This document shows, in pieces, positions 35,318 through 43,672 of a DNA stretch of 64,000 nucleotides. The notes below the pieces were generated by a model. It worked only from the letters and a program-made list of their open reading frames with translations. It was not told the origin of the DNA and did not search any database. This DNA comes from GJ-E10 sp035625725. Lineage in GTDB: Bacteria > Pseudomonadota > Gammaproteobacteria > Burkholderiales > Burkholderiaceae_F. The position numbers were made by a program, and so were the translations under genes. Numbering within the stretch: the first letter of the stretch is position 1; each line of letters starts with the position of its first letter. The DNA lies in the NCBI GenBank assembly GCA_035625725.1, contig DASPPB010000034.1, forward strand, positions 75,210-139,209, read 5' to 3'.

Positions 35318-36622
35318 GTGATCGCCTTGCAAAACATTGATCTGGCGTTTATTGGTTTTGGAGAGGCTGCCGGTGCCTTTGTCCGCGGATGGGGCGCCGC
35401 TCGACCACGCCACGTCCTCGCCTACGACGTCAAAGTCGACAGCGGCTCCGACGCGGTGCGTGCCGCCAAATGGCAGGACTATCGGCGTTTGCAGATCGAT
35501 GGCTGCGAATCGCTGGCCAAGGCACTTGCCGGAAGCGGTGTCATTTTCAGTCTGGTGACGGCTGACCAGGCGCTCACCGCCGCTCGTCAGGCTGCGGCCC
35601 ATATCGAGCCGGGCGCACTATACCTGGACGGCAACTCGTGTTCCCCGGGCACCAAACAACAGGCCTCCGAACTCATCGAGCGGGCGGCGGGACGCTACGT
35701 CGACGTCGCCATCATGGCACCGGTGCACCCTGCGCTGCATCGAGTGCCCCTTTTGGTGAGTGGGCCCCGAACCGAATCCGCGCTCGGCGTGCTTGGCGCC
35801 TTGAATATGTGTGCTGCAGTGGTGGACGGCCCGGTGGGAGCCGCCTCTTCGGTGAAGATGGTACGAAGCATTTTGGTCAAAGGCTTGGAGGCGCTGGTGG
35901 CCGAGTGCGTCCTTGCGGGTCGGCGCGCAGGTGTCGATGAACGGGTTCTTGATTCTTTGGAAGCGACATTTCCCGGCTTTCAGTGGAAGGAGCGCGCGGC
36001 TTACATGCTCGAACGCATCATCGTGCACGGCGTGCGCCGGGCCGCGGAGATGCGCGAAGTGGCCAGGACGGTCGAGGAGCTGGGACTGCCGGCGCCCATG
36101 TCCCATGCTGCGGCGCAGTGGCAGGCAAAGGTCGGCCAAATGGGTCTGGCGGCCGGCTCGGGCGACTACCGAACTCGCGCCGATGCGATCTCGCGGACGC
36201 TATCGACACCTGGTCGCGAAACCGAAGGCGGCGCGACTAACGAGTATGACGACATCCCCGGCACCTACGTGTTTGATGCGGAACACTCTCGTAAGGGGTA
36301 TGAGTTGAATATGTTTTGCATGTCGCTAAACCACGAGAGCAACCGACAGGCGTTTCGCGCCGACGAAGTTTCATATCTGCGGCGTTTTGCTCTGAGCGAG
36401 GAACAAAGGGCGGCCGTGGTGCGGCGCGACTGGAACGAGATGCTGCGCTTGGGTGGAAACATTTACTACACGGCCAAGCTGGCGGCCGCCGACGGCCTGA
36501 CGTTCCAGGATTTGGCCGCAAAGATGACCGGGATGGAGCGCGAGGAATATCGCAAGATGATGCTCGCTGGAGGCCGCCCCATCGCCGGGAATCGCAGCAA
36601 ATCGGAATGGCACCATGGGTAA
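35318..36622 (+). CDS. Fusion of 6PGDH-like (DUF1932) oxidoreductase and protocatechuate 4,5-dioxygenase alpha subunit (LigA)
   Basis: A 434-residue two-domain protein. Residues 1-295 are a beta-hydroxyacid-dehydrogenase-type enzyme: Rossmann motif IGFGEAAGAF (13-18 core), PVHPAL near 136, a possible catalytic Lys180 in GPVGAASSVKMVRSILVKG, and a DUF1932-like C-terminal helical part (FPGFQWKERAAYMLERIIVH). After a linker of about 15 residues, residues 307-434 are a full LigA: EYDDIPGTYVFDAEHSRKGY, DEVSYLRRFALSEEQRAAVV, GGNIYYTAKLAAADGLTFQD and KMTGMEREEYRKMMLAGGR. No start codon lies at the junction, so the LigA part is made only as a fusion. GGGGGAGG 7 bases upstream sets the start at GTG 35318. 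The stop overlaps ligB2 by 8 bases. Confidence 0.88.
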   Translation: MIALQNIDLAFIGFGEAAGAFVRGWGAARPRHVLAYDVKVDSGSDAVRAAKWQDYRRLQIDGCESLAKALAGSGVIFSLVTADQALTAARQAAAHIEPGALYLDGNSCSPGTKQQASELIERAAGRYVDVAIMAPVHPALHRVPLLVSGPRTESALGVLGALNMCAAVVDGPVGAASSVKMVRSILVKGLEALVAECVLAGRRAGVDERVLDSLEATFPGFQWKERAAYMLERIIVHGVRRAAEMREVARTVEELGLPAPMSHAAAQWQAKVGQMGLAAGSGDYRTRADAISRTLSTPGRETEGGATNEYDDIPGTYVFDAEHSRKGYELNMFCMSLNHESNRQAFRADEVSYLRRFALSEEQRAAVVRRDWNEMLRLGGNIYYTAKLAAADGLTFQDLAAKMTGMEREEYRKMMLAGGRPIAGNRSKSEWHHG

Positions 36623-37460
36623 GATCGTTGCGGGCGTCGCAACCTCCCATGTTCCGGCGATCGGTGTGGCCATGGATCAGGGCAAGGTTGATGAGCCCTA
36701 TTGGCGTCCCGTCTTTCGGGGTTACGAGAAGTCTCGTCTGTGGATGGCCGCGCTGCGCCCAGACGTGGCCATCGTGGTCTACAACGACCATGCAACCGCC
36801 TTCTCGCTGGAGGTGATTCCCACCTTCGCGCTGGGTTGCGCGGCCGAGTTTTTGCCCGCTGACGAAGGCTGGGGCAGGCGCCCGGTTCCACCAGTCCAGG
36901 GTCACCCGGAACTGGCCTGGCACATGGCGCAATCGCTCATTCTCGACGAATTCGATATCACAATCGTCAATAAAATGGAGGTCGATCACGGCCTGACCGT
37001 CCCACTGTCGCTGTTGTTTGGACAGCCGCACAGTTGGCCCTGCCCGGTCATTCCGCTGTGTGTGAATGTCGTGCAATACCCTCCCCCGACGGGACACCGG
37101 TGCTTTCAATTGGGCAAGGCCATTCGCAAGGCGGTGGAGTGCTTCCCCCAGGGTCTTCGGGTGGTCATCTTCGGAACCGGTGGCATGTCGCACCAGCTCC
37201 AGGCCGAGCGCGCCGGGCTTATCAATTCCGAATTCGACAGGCGCTTTCTTGACACCTTGGTCGAGGACCCGAGCGCGGCCGCCGCTCTGCCCCATATCGA
37301 ATACCTTCGGGAAGCGGGTTCAGAAGGCATCGAACTCGTGATGTGGCTGGTCATGCGTGGCGCACTCGACGGACATGTGCGAGAAGTTCATCGCCATTAC
37401 CATGTGCCCGCATCCAATACGGCCGTGGGCCATCTGGTCCTGGAAAACGCGACGACCTGA
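36615..37460 (+). CDS. ligB: Protocatechuate 4,5-dioxygenase beta subunit (LigB), copy 2
   Basis: A 281-residue LigB-type extradiol dioxygenase catalytic subunit. Iron ligands His12 (ATSHVPAIGV), His59 (VVYNDHATAF) and Glu240 (SEGIELVMWL), with acid-base His193 (GTGGMSHQLQA), are all kept. It overlaps the dehydrogenase-LigA fusion gene by 8 bases, so the LigA domain of that fusion is its probable partner. ligC follows 46 bases downstream, making this unit the likely CHMS-producing and CHMS-oxidising module. Confidence 0.92.
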   Translation: MGKIVAGVATSHVPAIGVAMDQGKVDEPYWRPVFRGYEKSRLWMAALRPDVAIVVYNDHATAFSLEVIPTFALGCAAEFLPADEGWGRRPVPPVQGHPELAWHMAQSLILDEFDITIVNKMEVDHGLTVPLSLLFGQPHSWPCPVIPLCVNVVQYPPPTGHRCFQLGKAIRKAVECFPQGLRVVIFGTGGMSHQLQAERAGLINSEFDRRFLDTLVEDPSAAAALPHIEYLREAGSEGIELVMWLVMRGALDGHVREVHRHYHVPASNTAVGHLVLENATT

Positions 37461-37506
37461 GCGCCGTGCACGATTTGCAGTTAGCAGTTTCTGGGGAGAG
37501 GCAAAA

Positions 37507-38460
37507 ATGAAAGTGTGCGTAGCCGGCGCCGCCGGAGCATTTGGACTAAAGCACCTGGACGCCATCGCCGTCATCCCCGGGGTCGAGGTCGTTTCCATCG
37601 TCGGTCACGGTGCGGATTCGATCCGAAGCCTTGCACAGCAACGCAACATTGCGCATTGGACCACGGACCTGAGCCAAAGCCTCTCGCTGCCGGGTGTCGA
37701 GGCCGTGGTTTTGTCCACTCCGACGCAGTTGCACGCCGCCCAGGCCATTCAGTGCCTCGAGGCGGGCAAGCACGTGATGGTGGAAATTCCCATGGCCGAC
37801 AATCTGGCCGACGCGGAACGAGTCGTGCGCGTGCAAAAACAAACTGGCCTCATCGCTATGGCCGGACACACGCGCCGCTTTAACCCCAGCCATCAGTGGA
37901 TCCATCAACGCGTCAAGTCCGGCAAGCTCAGGATCCAGCAGATGGACGTTCAGACATATTTTTTTCGACGCAGCAACCTCAATGCGCTGGGAAAACCTCG
38001 CAGCTGGACCGACCACCTGCTTTGGCACCATGCCTGCCATACGGTCGATCTGTTTCAATATCAAACCGGCGACGAAATCACACAGGTGCAAGCCTTGCAG
38101 GGCCCCATCCATCCCGAATTGGGCATCGCGATGGACATGAGCATCGGTCTGAAGGTTGCCTCGGGAGCGATTTGCACCTTGTCGCTATCGTTCAACAACA
38201 ACGGTCCGCTAGGAACTTTCTTCCGCTACATCTGCGACAACGGAACTTATATCGCCCGCTACGACGATCTGGTTGACGGATACGACAAACCCGTGGACTT
38301 GCAGGGTGTCGCCATCTCAAAAAACGGCATCGAGTTGCAGGATCGCGAATTTTTCGCGGCGATTCGGGAGGGACGGGAGCCCAACGCCAGCGTCGCCCAA
38401 TGTCTGTCCGCGATGCGCGTTCTGGATCGCATCGAACGCAAGCTAAGCGGTCGCGATTAG
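37507..38460 (+). CDS. ligC: 4-carboxy-2-hydroxymuconate-6-semialdehyde dehydrogenase (LigC)
   Basis: A 317-residue Gfo/Idh/MocA-family NADP-dependent enzyme that oxidises the CHMS hemiacetal to 2-pyrone-4,6-dicarboxylate. Text matching LigC includes VCVAGAAGAFGLKHLDAI, MAGHTRRFNPSHQWIH, DVQTYFFRRSNLNALGKPRS, WTDHLLWHHACHTVDLFQYQ and GPIHPELGIAMDMSIGLK. GGGGAGAGG just upstream sets the start at ATG 37507; readings into the ligB2 gene are not supported. It links both dioxygenase pairs to ligI. Confidence 0.95.
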   Translation: MKVCVAGAAGAFGLKHLDAIAVIPGVEVVSIVGHGADSIRSLAQQRNIAHWTTDLSQSLSLPGVEAVVLSTPTQLHAAQAIQCLEAGKHVMVEIPMADNLADAERVVRVQKQTGLIAMAGHTRRFNPSHQWIHQRVKSGKLRIQQMDVQTYFFRRSNLNALGKPRSWTDHLLWHHACHTVDLFQYQTGDEITQVQALQGPIHPELGIAMDMSIGLKVASGAICTLSLSFNNNGPLGTFFRYICDNGTYIARYDDLVDGYDKPVDLQGVAISKNGIELQDREFFAAIREGREPNASVAQCLSAMRVLDRIERKLSGRD

Positions 38461-38479
38461 AGCGCAGCGAGCAGGCGCG

Positions 38480-39472
38480 ATGAAGTTGCGTACATTGGGC
38501 CCGTTTTCGGTTTCCGCCATCGGCCTGGGATGCATGAATCTTTCGCACGCTTATGGGACACCTCCAGACACCCAAAGCGCCACGCGCCTCCTATTGCGCG
38601 CGCTGGATCTCGGTTACACCCTTTTTGACACGGCGGCGCTTTACGGATTTGGCGCCAATGAGACTCTCGTGGGCCACGCGTTGAGCCATCGACGGGCACA
38701 ATTCGTTCTGACCACGAAGTGTGGTGTGTTTCGCAATGCTGCGGGCGTGCGCGAAATCGACGGCCGGCCCGCCATCTTGCGACAGACGGTCGACGACAGC
38801 CTGAGGCGCCTGCGCGTCGAGTGCGTTGACATTTGCTACCTGCACCGTTGGGACAAACGGGTCCCAATCGAAGACAGCGTCGGCGCGCTCGCGGAGATGG
38901 TCGCCAAAGGAAAGATCCGCGCCATCGGGCTGTCGGAGATTTCCGCTCCGACACTCGCGCGGGCCCATCGGGTTCATCCCATTGCGGCAGTGCAAAGCGA
39001 ATATTCCTTGTGGACACGCAATCCCGAAATCGCACTGCTGGAACAGTGCCGTCGCCTGGGCGTGAGCTTTGTTGCGTTCAGCCCTTTGGGTCGCGGTTTT
39101 TTGGGCGGCACGCTGGGAGACCCAAATAGTCTTGAGCCGAAGGACATTCGTCGGCAAATGCCGCGATTTGAGCCGGCCAATTACGCTGTCAACTTGGCGC
39201 TGTATCGGTCCTTGCGCGATATTGCGCAGGAAGTTGGCTGCACGACCGCGCAGCTCGCCTTGACCTGGCTTCTCGGACAGGGGACGGACATCATCCCGAT
39301 CCCCGGCACGACCCGCATCGATCACTTGGAGGAGAACGCCGCGGCCGAGCAAATCGCCTTGTCCCTGGACGTCAGAAAACGTCTGGACACGCTGATCAAT
39401 GCGAAGACCGTCTTGGGCGCGCGTTACAACACGGCGACGCAGGCCGAGATCGATACCGAAGAATTTACCTGA
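38480..39472 (+). CDS. Aldo/keto reductase
   Basis: A 330-residue AKR-family NADPH-dependent reductase. The tetrad is suggested by Asp and Tyr in LFDTAALYGFG (near 48 and 53), Lys in VLTTKCGVF and His in CYLHRWD. The N-terminus ALGLGCMNLS-like IGLGCMNLSHAYG and C-terminal IIPIPGTTRIDHLEENAAA are typical of the YajO/Tas-like branch. It lies 19 bases after ligC, so it is cotranscribed and may reduce an aldehyde or keto intermediate, but its role in the pathway is unknown. Confidence 0.88.
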   Translation: MKLRTLGPFSVSAIGLGCMNLSHAYGTPPDTQSATRLLLRALDLGYTLFDTAALYGFGANETLVGHALSHRRAQFVLTTKCGVFRNAAGVREIDGRPAILRQTVDDSLRRLRVECVDICYLHRWDKRVPIEDSVGALAEMVAKGKIRAIGLSEISAPTLARAHRVHPIAAVQSEYSLWTRNPEIALLEQCRRLGVSFVAFSPLGRGFLGGTLGDPNSLEPKDIRRQMPRFEPANYAVNLALYRSLRDIAQEVGCTTAQLALTWLLGQGTDIIPIPGTTRIDHLEENAAAEQIALSLDVRKRLDTLINAKTVLGARYNTATQAEIDTEEFT

Positions 39473-39997
39473 CAGAGCATTGCACGTACGCACGCGCGAG
39501 CGCAACTGGCACAACGTCGAGCGCCCGAAAGTTTGCGTGCGTCGAAGTCTGCGGATGACGCGGTACCGTATCACGAGACGGCCATCGCTCGGGTTCGGTT
39601 CTACGCCGCGAAAATTGCACTTTCGTTAAATTGTCCCCCCAGCACGGCGTCGCGCCTTTTGTCGGACTTCCGCATGGCCGGGCTCAGAGCATTGGCGTCG
39701 CGGTCGCCGCCGAAGTCGTATCCCACATTGCGCGTCTTCGTACCGCGCGCTGTCACCGCAGCGTCGCAAAGATTCGTTAGCGTGCCCGCGCCCTAGCCCG
39801 CACGGTTTCACCGCGCGGCGCACCGGCAACGCGATATGACACACCGATGACTGGCACACAACCGTGCTTCTCGCCCGCAACCGCCATGCGCGATCCGCTG
39901 CGCACAAAAGGCCGCCAAGGTTTCTTGGCGCGTGCGACGCGGTGCGACCGCATCACCTCAATCCCCTTGCCCTTTCACCATCGTCAGGAGTTCGTTT
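39473..39997. other. Intergenic region, no gene seen
   Basis: About 525 bases between the aldo/keto reductase and the phosphoesterase. Open frames here lack ribosome binding sites and motifs. It marks the right edge of the aromatic-degradation cluster. AGGAG just upstream of 39998 belongs to the next gene. Confidence 0.45.
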
Positions 39998-41344
39998 ATG
40001 AATAGGCCAATGAATGCGGCACTCGCCTGCGTCGCCTTTACGGCGACAGCAGCGGTAGCGACCACGGCAATGTCCGCGGAAGGATCCGTGCCAACCGGCA
40101 TCGCCCGAATCGACCACATATTTTTAATCATGATGGAGAACCACGCCTACGCGCAGGTCATCAGCAATCCGAACATGCCGTTTGTCAATCGTCTGGCCAA
40201 CGAGGCAAACCTTGCGAAAAATTACTTTGCAGTCGGCCACCCGAGCCTGACCAACTACCTGGAGATCGTCGGTGGATCGAACTTCGGGGTCCGCAACGAC
40301 AACGCACCGAACTGGCACAGCACGAGTTGTGCGACCAATCTCAGTAACGGCTTTGTCTCCTTGGAGTCCGTTTCCACCCCCATCTGTCCTATCGAGGGCA
40401 GCGGAACGGACGCGGCGACTCCTGCCCTTGACTGCACGAACGAACCTAGCCCACCCGGAAACCCGGCCACCGGCGCGGGCTGCGACATCGATGTCGACGG
40501 CAAGCTGGCCTTTACCGCCGTTACCAACACCACCGGCAAAACGATTGCAGATCAACTCGTAGAGTTTGGGATGAGTTGGAAGGCGTACGAAGAATCCCTG
40601 CCACCGACAGGTGCCGACGGAGTCAACAATGCCGACGGCCTGTTTTCAACGCTGACACTCGTTTCGAACCCCCCCGTTCCCCCAGCAACGGCTTCGACAA
40701 CGAGCAATTTCACGATTCCCGTGCCGCAAGGGGCCGAAACGGGCACCGTCGGGGGCACCGTGCAGGCACTGTATGCCGTGAAGCACAATCCTTTCGCCTA
40801 TTTCGCAAGCGTGCAGTCCGGTCAGGACGAACGCAACAGCCTGAAGAATATGGTGGGTTTCGATGGTCCGCACGGACTGTTTGCCGATCTGGCACGCGGC
40901 GAGCTGCCGAACCTCGTCTATATCGTGCCCAACCAGTGCCACGACCAGCACGGCCGCAACGGGGCCACTGCCGGGCCCGAGTGTGCGTATGACCCCAACG
41001 ACAACGGGACTCTCGTGGGGCTGAATCCCGCACTCATGTACGAAGGCGATATCGCGTTGGAGCGGCTGGTTGGCGCGATCCACAGTTCTCCGGCGTGGAC
41101 TGAGGGCAATAACGCAATCGTGATCGTCTGGGACGAAAACGATTACAGCGTGAACCCGACGACTAACCAAGTGGTATTGCTGGTCGACACGAATAATCCG
41201 AACGCGCACGGCACCAAGAGCAATAAGTTCTACACATCCTTCTCCTTGCTCCGCACCATGGAAGCCGGATTCGGTCTCCCCTGTCTGAACCATGCTTGTG
41301 ACAGCGCGGCCACCGTCATGGCAGATCTGTTTCGTACCCACTGA
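39998..41344 (+). CDS. Secreted phosphoesterase-family protein (phospholipase C/acid phosphatase-like)
   Basis: A 448-residue protein of the phosphoesterase family (PF04185), which includes bacterial phospholipase C and acid phosphatase AcpA. A Sec signal peptide (MNRPMNAALACVAFTATAAV to AMSAEG) is followed by HIFLIMMENHAYAQVI with the family ENH motif, later GHPSLTNYLEIVGGSNFG, QCHDQHGRN and IVIVWDENDYS. The signal and lack of anchors place it in the periplasm or outside the cell. AGGAG 8 bases upstream sets ATG 39998. Several cysteines suggest disulfides. Monocistronic, with a terminator 58 bases downstream. Confidence 0.85.
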   Translation: MNRPMNAALACVAFTATAAVATTAMSAEGSVPTGIARIDHIFLIMMENHAYAQVISNPNMPFVNRLANEANLAKNYFAVGHPSLTNYLEIVGGSNFGVRNDNAPNWHSTSCATNLSNGFVSLESVSTPICPIEGSGTDAATPALDCTNEPSPPGNPATGAGCDIDVDGKLAFTAVTNTTGKTIADQLVEFGMSWKAYEESLPPTGADGVNNADGLFSTLTLVSNPPVPPATASTTSNFTIPVPQGAETGTVGGTVQALYAVKHNPFAYFASVQSGQDERNSLKNMVGFDGPHGLFADLARGELPNLVYIVPNQCHDQHGRNGATAGPECAYDPNDNGTLVGLNPALMYEGDIALERLVGAIHSSPAWTEGNNAIVIVWDENDYSVNPTTNQVVLLVDTNNPNAHGTKSNKFYTSFSLLRTMEAGFGLPCLNHACDSAATVMADLFRTH

Positions 41345-41401
41345 GGTGCGCCAGCCCGCCTCGGGCGCCGAAGGCCGCAATAGCGGTTTTTGGCCAAGGA
41401 C

Positions 41402-41433
41402 AAAGAGCCGGGCGCCATGCCCGGCTTTTTCTT
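41402..41433 (+). terminator. Rho-independent terminator after the phosphoesterase
   Basis: Stem GCCGGGC / GCCCGGC (41407-41413 with 41419-41425) around loop GCCAT, preceded by AAAGA and followed by TTTTTCTT. The remaining 220 bases up to lolD hold no supportable gene. Confidence 0.9.
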
Positions 41434-41654
41434 AGAGTTTTAGGGCAGTTGAGTCGCGAGCGTCCACCCGCGAGTATTCAATTTGAAATGCGGCCTCCAT
41501 TCGGTAAGGGGGTCGACCACGAAATTGTCCGAACGGCAAGCTCACGGCAGCAAACCAGGGTGTGGCGCGGTCCTCGCGCGTCCTGGCCCGCAAGAGCGAA
41601 CGCCCGAAACCCGGAATTGCCGAACTTGTTCAGCCTGGGGGTCCCGATTGCGCG

Positions 41655-42365
41655 CTATACGCGACCGTCTATGAGGCGCAAGGTTCGATCGCAGCGTGCG
41701 GCGAGTTCGGCATCGTGGGTGACGATCACGACGGCCGTTCCGAACTGACGCGCAAGGGTCAAAAGTTGATCAAAAACCCCATGGGCCGTCTCCCGGTCGA
41801 GGTTGCCCGTGGGTTCGTCCGCCAGTACGCAGCCAGGACGGGTCACGATTGCGCGCGCGATGGCGGCACGCTGACGCTCCCCGCCGGAGAGTTCCCCCGG
41901 AAAGTGCTGCCGGCGGTGGCTCAGGCCGACTGCCGCCAGCGCTTCTTCCGCCCGAGCCCGACGGCTTTCTCGCGCTTCGCGCCGGATCGCAAGCGGCATC
42001 GCAACGTTGTCCAGAGCCGAGAACTCGGGAAGGAGGTGGTGAAACTGGTAGACAAAACCTAAGGTCTGGTTGCGCAGCACGCCTCGTTGGACTTCACTTA
42101 ACGTAGCGACGTCGCGTCCCTCGATGGCGACCGAACCCGAAGTCACGGCGTCCAATCCGCCAAGGCAGTGCAGCAGCGTGCTTTTCCCCGAGCCCGAAGC
42201 GCCTGTCACGGCGAGTATCTCGCCCCGATGCACATCCAGATCCACGCCGCGGAGGACTTCCACATGCAGACCGTCCTCCCCGTATGTCTTGCCAACACCG
42301 CGCGCCGAAATGACAGGCGCCCCGATAGCCTCCGGCAATGGCCGGTTCGCTGTACCCTCAGTCAT
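41655..42365 (-). CDS. lolD: Lipoprotein-releasing ABC transporter ATPase LolD
   Basis: A 236-residue ATPase with Walker A GASGSGKST, signature LSGGERQRAAIARAIV, Walker B VLADEPTGNLD and the LolD-like YQFHHLLPEFSALDNVAMPL. It powers the release of outer-membrane lipoproteins from the inner membrane to LolA. The ATG at 42365 overlaps the end of lolC by 8 bases; longer readings run inside lolC. Confidence 0.94.
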   Translation of the reverse strand: MTEGTANRPLPEAIGAPVISARGVGKTYGEDGLHVEVLRGVDLDVHRGEILAVTGASGSGKSTLLHCLGGLDAVTSGSVAIEGRDVATLSEVQRGVLRNQTLGFVYQFHHLLPEFSALDNVAMPLAIRREARESRRARAEEALAAVGLSHRRQHFPGELSGGERQRAAIARAIVTRPGCVLADEPTGNLDRETAHGVFDQLLTLARQFGTAVVIVTHDAELAARCDRTLRLIDGRV

Positions 42366-43614
42366 ATCGTAATTCTTCGGCCGGTTGCACGCGTGCGGCG
42401 CGCCAACTCGGATAGAGCGTGGCCACAAGCGACAGCAAGAGCGAAATGAGGGCGATTGGCACGATGTCCGCAGCCCGCGGATCCGACGGCAAAGCACTGA
42501 TGAAATAGATCGACGGATCGAGAAAATGCACCCCGAACGTGCGCTCGATCGCGGGCACAATCACATCGAGGTTGCAGGCCAGCAACAGGCCGCTTCCGAC
42601 TCCCAGCAGAGTTCCCAGAACCCCGATGAGGCCGCCTTGGATGACGAAGATCGACAAAATGCTGACCGGGCTTGCACCGAGCGTACGCAAGATCGCTATG
42701 TCCGAGCGCTTCTCCGTGACCGTCATCACCAAGGTGGAGACGAGATTAAAGGCGGCCACTGCGACGATCAAAGTGAGGATCACGAACATCATCCGTTTTT
42801 CGACCTTCACGGCAGCAAACCAGGTTTTGTTCTGACTCGTCCAGTCGCGCACCCATAGATCGTCGCCGAATGTGCCAGCCATTCGTCGGGCAACTTCCGG
42901 CGCGCGCTGCATGTCAACGAGGCGCAAGCGCACGGCATTGGGTCCGTCCTGCCGAAATACGCGCTGGGCGTCGTCCAAATGGACCATCGCGAGCGCGCTG
43001 TCGTATTCGTAGTGTCCGGATTCAAATGTCGCCAGAACCCGAAACTGTTTGACTCGCGGCAGGATTCCCGCCGGGGTGAATGTCCCCTGCGGCGCAACCA
43101 TAGTCACCTTGTCGCCCGGCCCAACCCCCAGCGAGCGAGCAAGATCGATACCCAGCACGATGCCAAATTCACCGTCCCGAAGTTCGCTAAGAGGTGCGCC
43201 CTGCAAGCGCTGCAGAACCTCCGAAACGCTTGGTTCTAGCGCCGGATCCACACCCTCGACCAGGGCTCCCCGAACGGTGCCGTCGCGAACGAACATCGCC
43301 TGCGATTCGAGCACCGGCGCGGCCGCAAGCACTTCCGGATCCTTGCGGGCCTTTTGCGCGACGGTGCGCCAATCCGGCAGCGTCCCCGAGATGGACTGAA
43401 TCTCGATGTGCGGAAGCACAGAGAGCATGCGATCGCGCACCTCGCGCTGAAAGCCGTTCATCACGCTGAGAACCACGATCAGAGCCATCACGCCCAGCGC
43501 AATGCCTGCCATCGACGCTGCAGAAATGAAGGATATGAACGCGTTGCGGCGTCGCGCACGCCGGCCTGCGCGCGTATAGCGCAAGCCAATAACAACTTCG
43601 TAGGGAATGTTCAA
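42358..43614 (-). CDS. lolC: Lipoprotein-releasing system permease LolC/LolE
   Basis: A 418-residue MacB/LolCE-type permease: one N-terminal helix (about 20-48, IGLRYTRAGRRARRRNAFIS before it), a large periplasmic domain, and three C-terminal helices (FNLVSTLVMTVTEKRSDIAI, QGGLIGVLGTLLGVGSGLLL, VPIALISLLLSLVATLYPSW). The domain text GTFTPAGILPRVKQFRVLAT lies where the LolA-binding hook sits in LolC. Only this one permease is linked to lolD, so the transporter may be a homodimer of the LolDF type. Confidence 0.9.
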   Translation of the reverse strand: MNIPYEVVIGLRYTRAGRRARRRNAFISFISAASMAGIALGVMALIVVLSVMNGFQREVRDRMLSVLPHIEIQSISGTLPDWRTVAQKARKDPEVLAAAPVLESQAMFVRDGTVRGALVEGVDPALEPSVSEVLQRLQGAPLSELRDGEFGIVLGIDLARSLGVGPGDKVTMVAPQGTFTPAGILPRVKQFRVLATFESGHYEYDSALAMVHLDDAQRVFRQDGPNAVRLRLVDMQRAPEVARRMAGTFGDDLWVRDWTSQNKTWFAAVKVEKRMMFVILTLIVAVAAFNLVSTLVMTVTEKRSDIAILRTLGASPVSILSIFVIQGGLIGVLGTLLGVGSGLLLACNLDVIVPAIERTFGVHFLDPSIYFISALPSDPRAADIVPIALISLLLSLVATLYPSWRAARVQPAEELRYD

Positions 43615-43672
43615 GGAGGAGGTGCCAGTTGGGATCGCGCCGCGATTCTAGCGAATCGCGCTGGCCGGGCGC

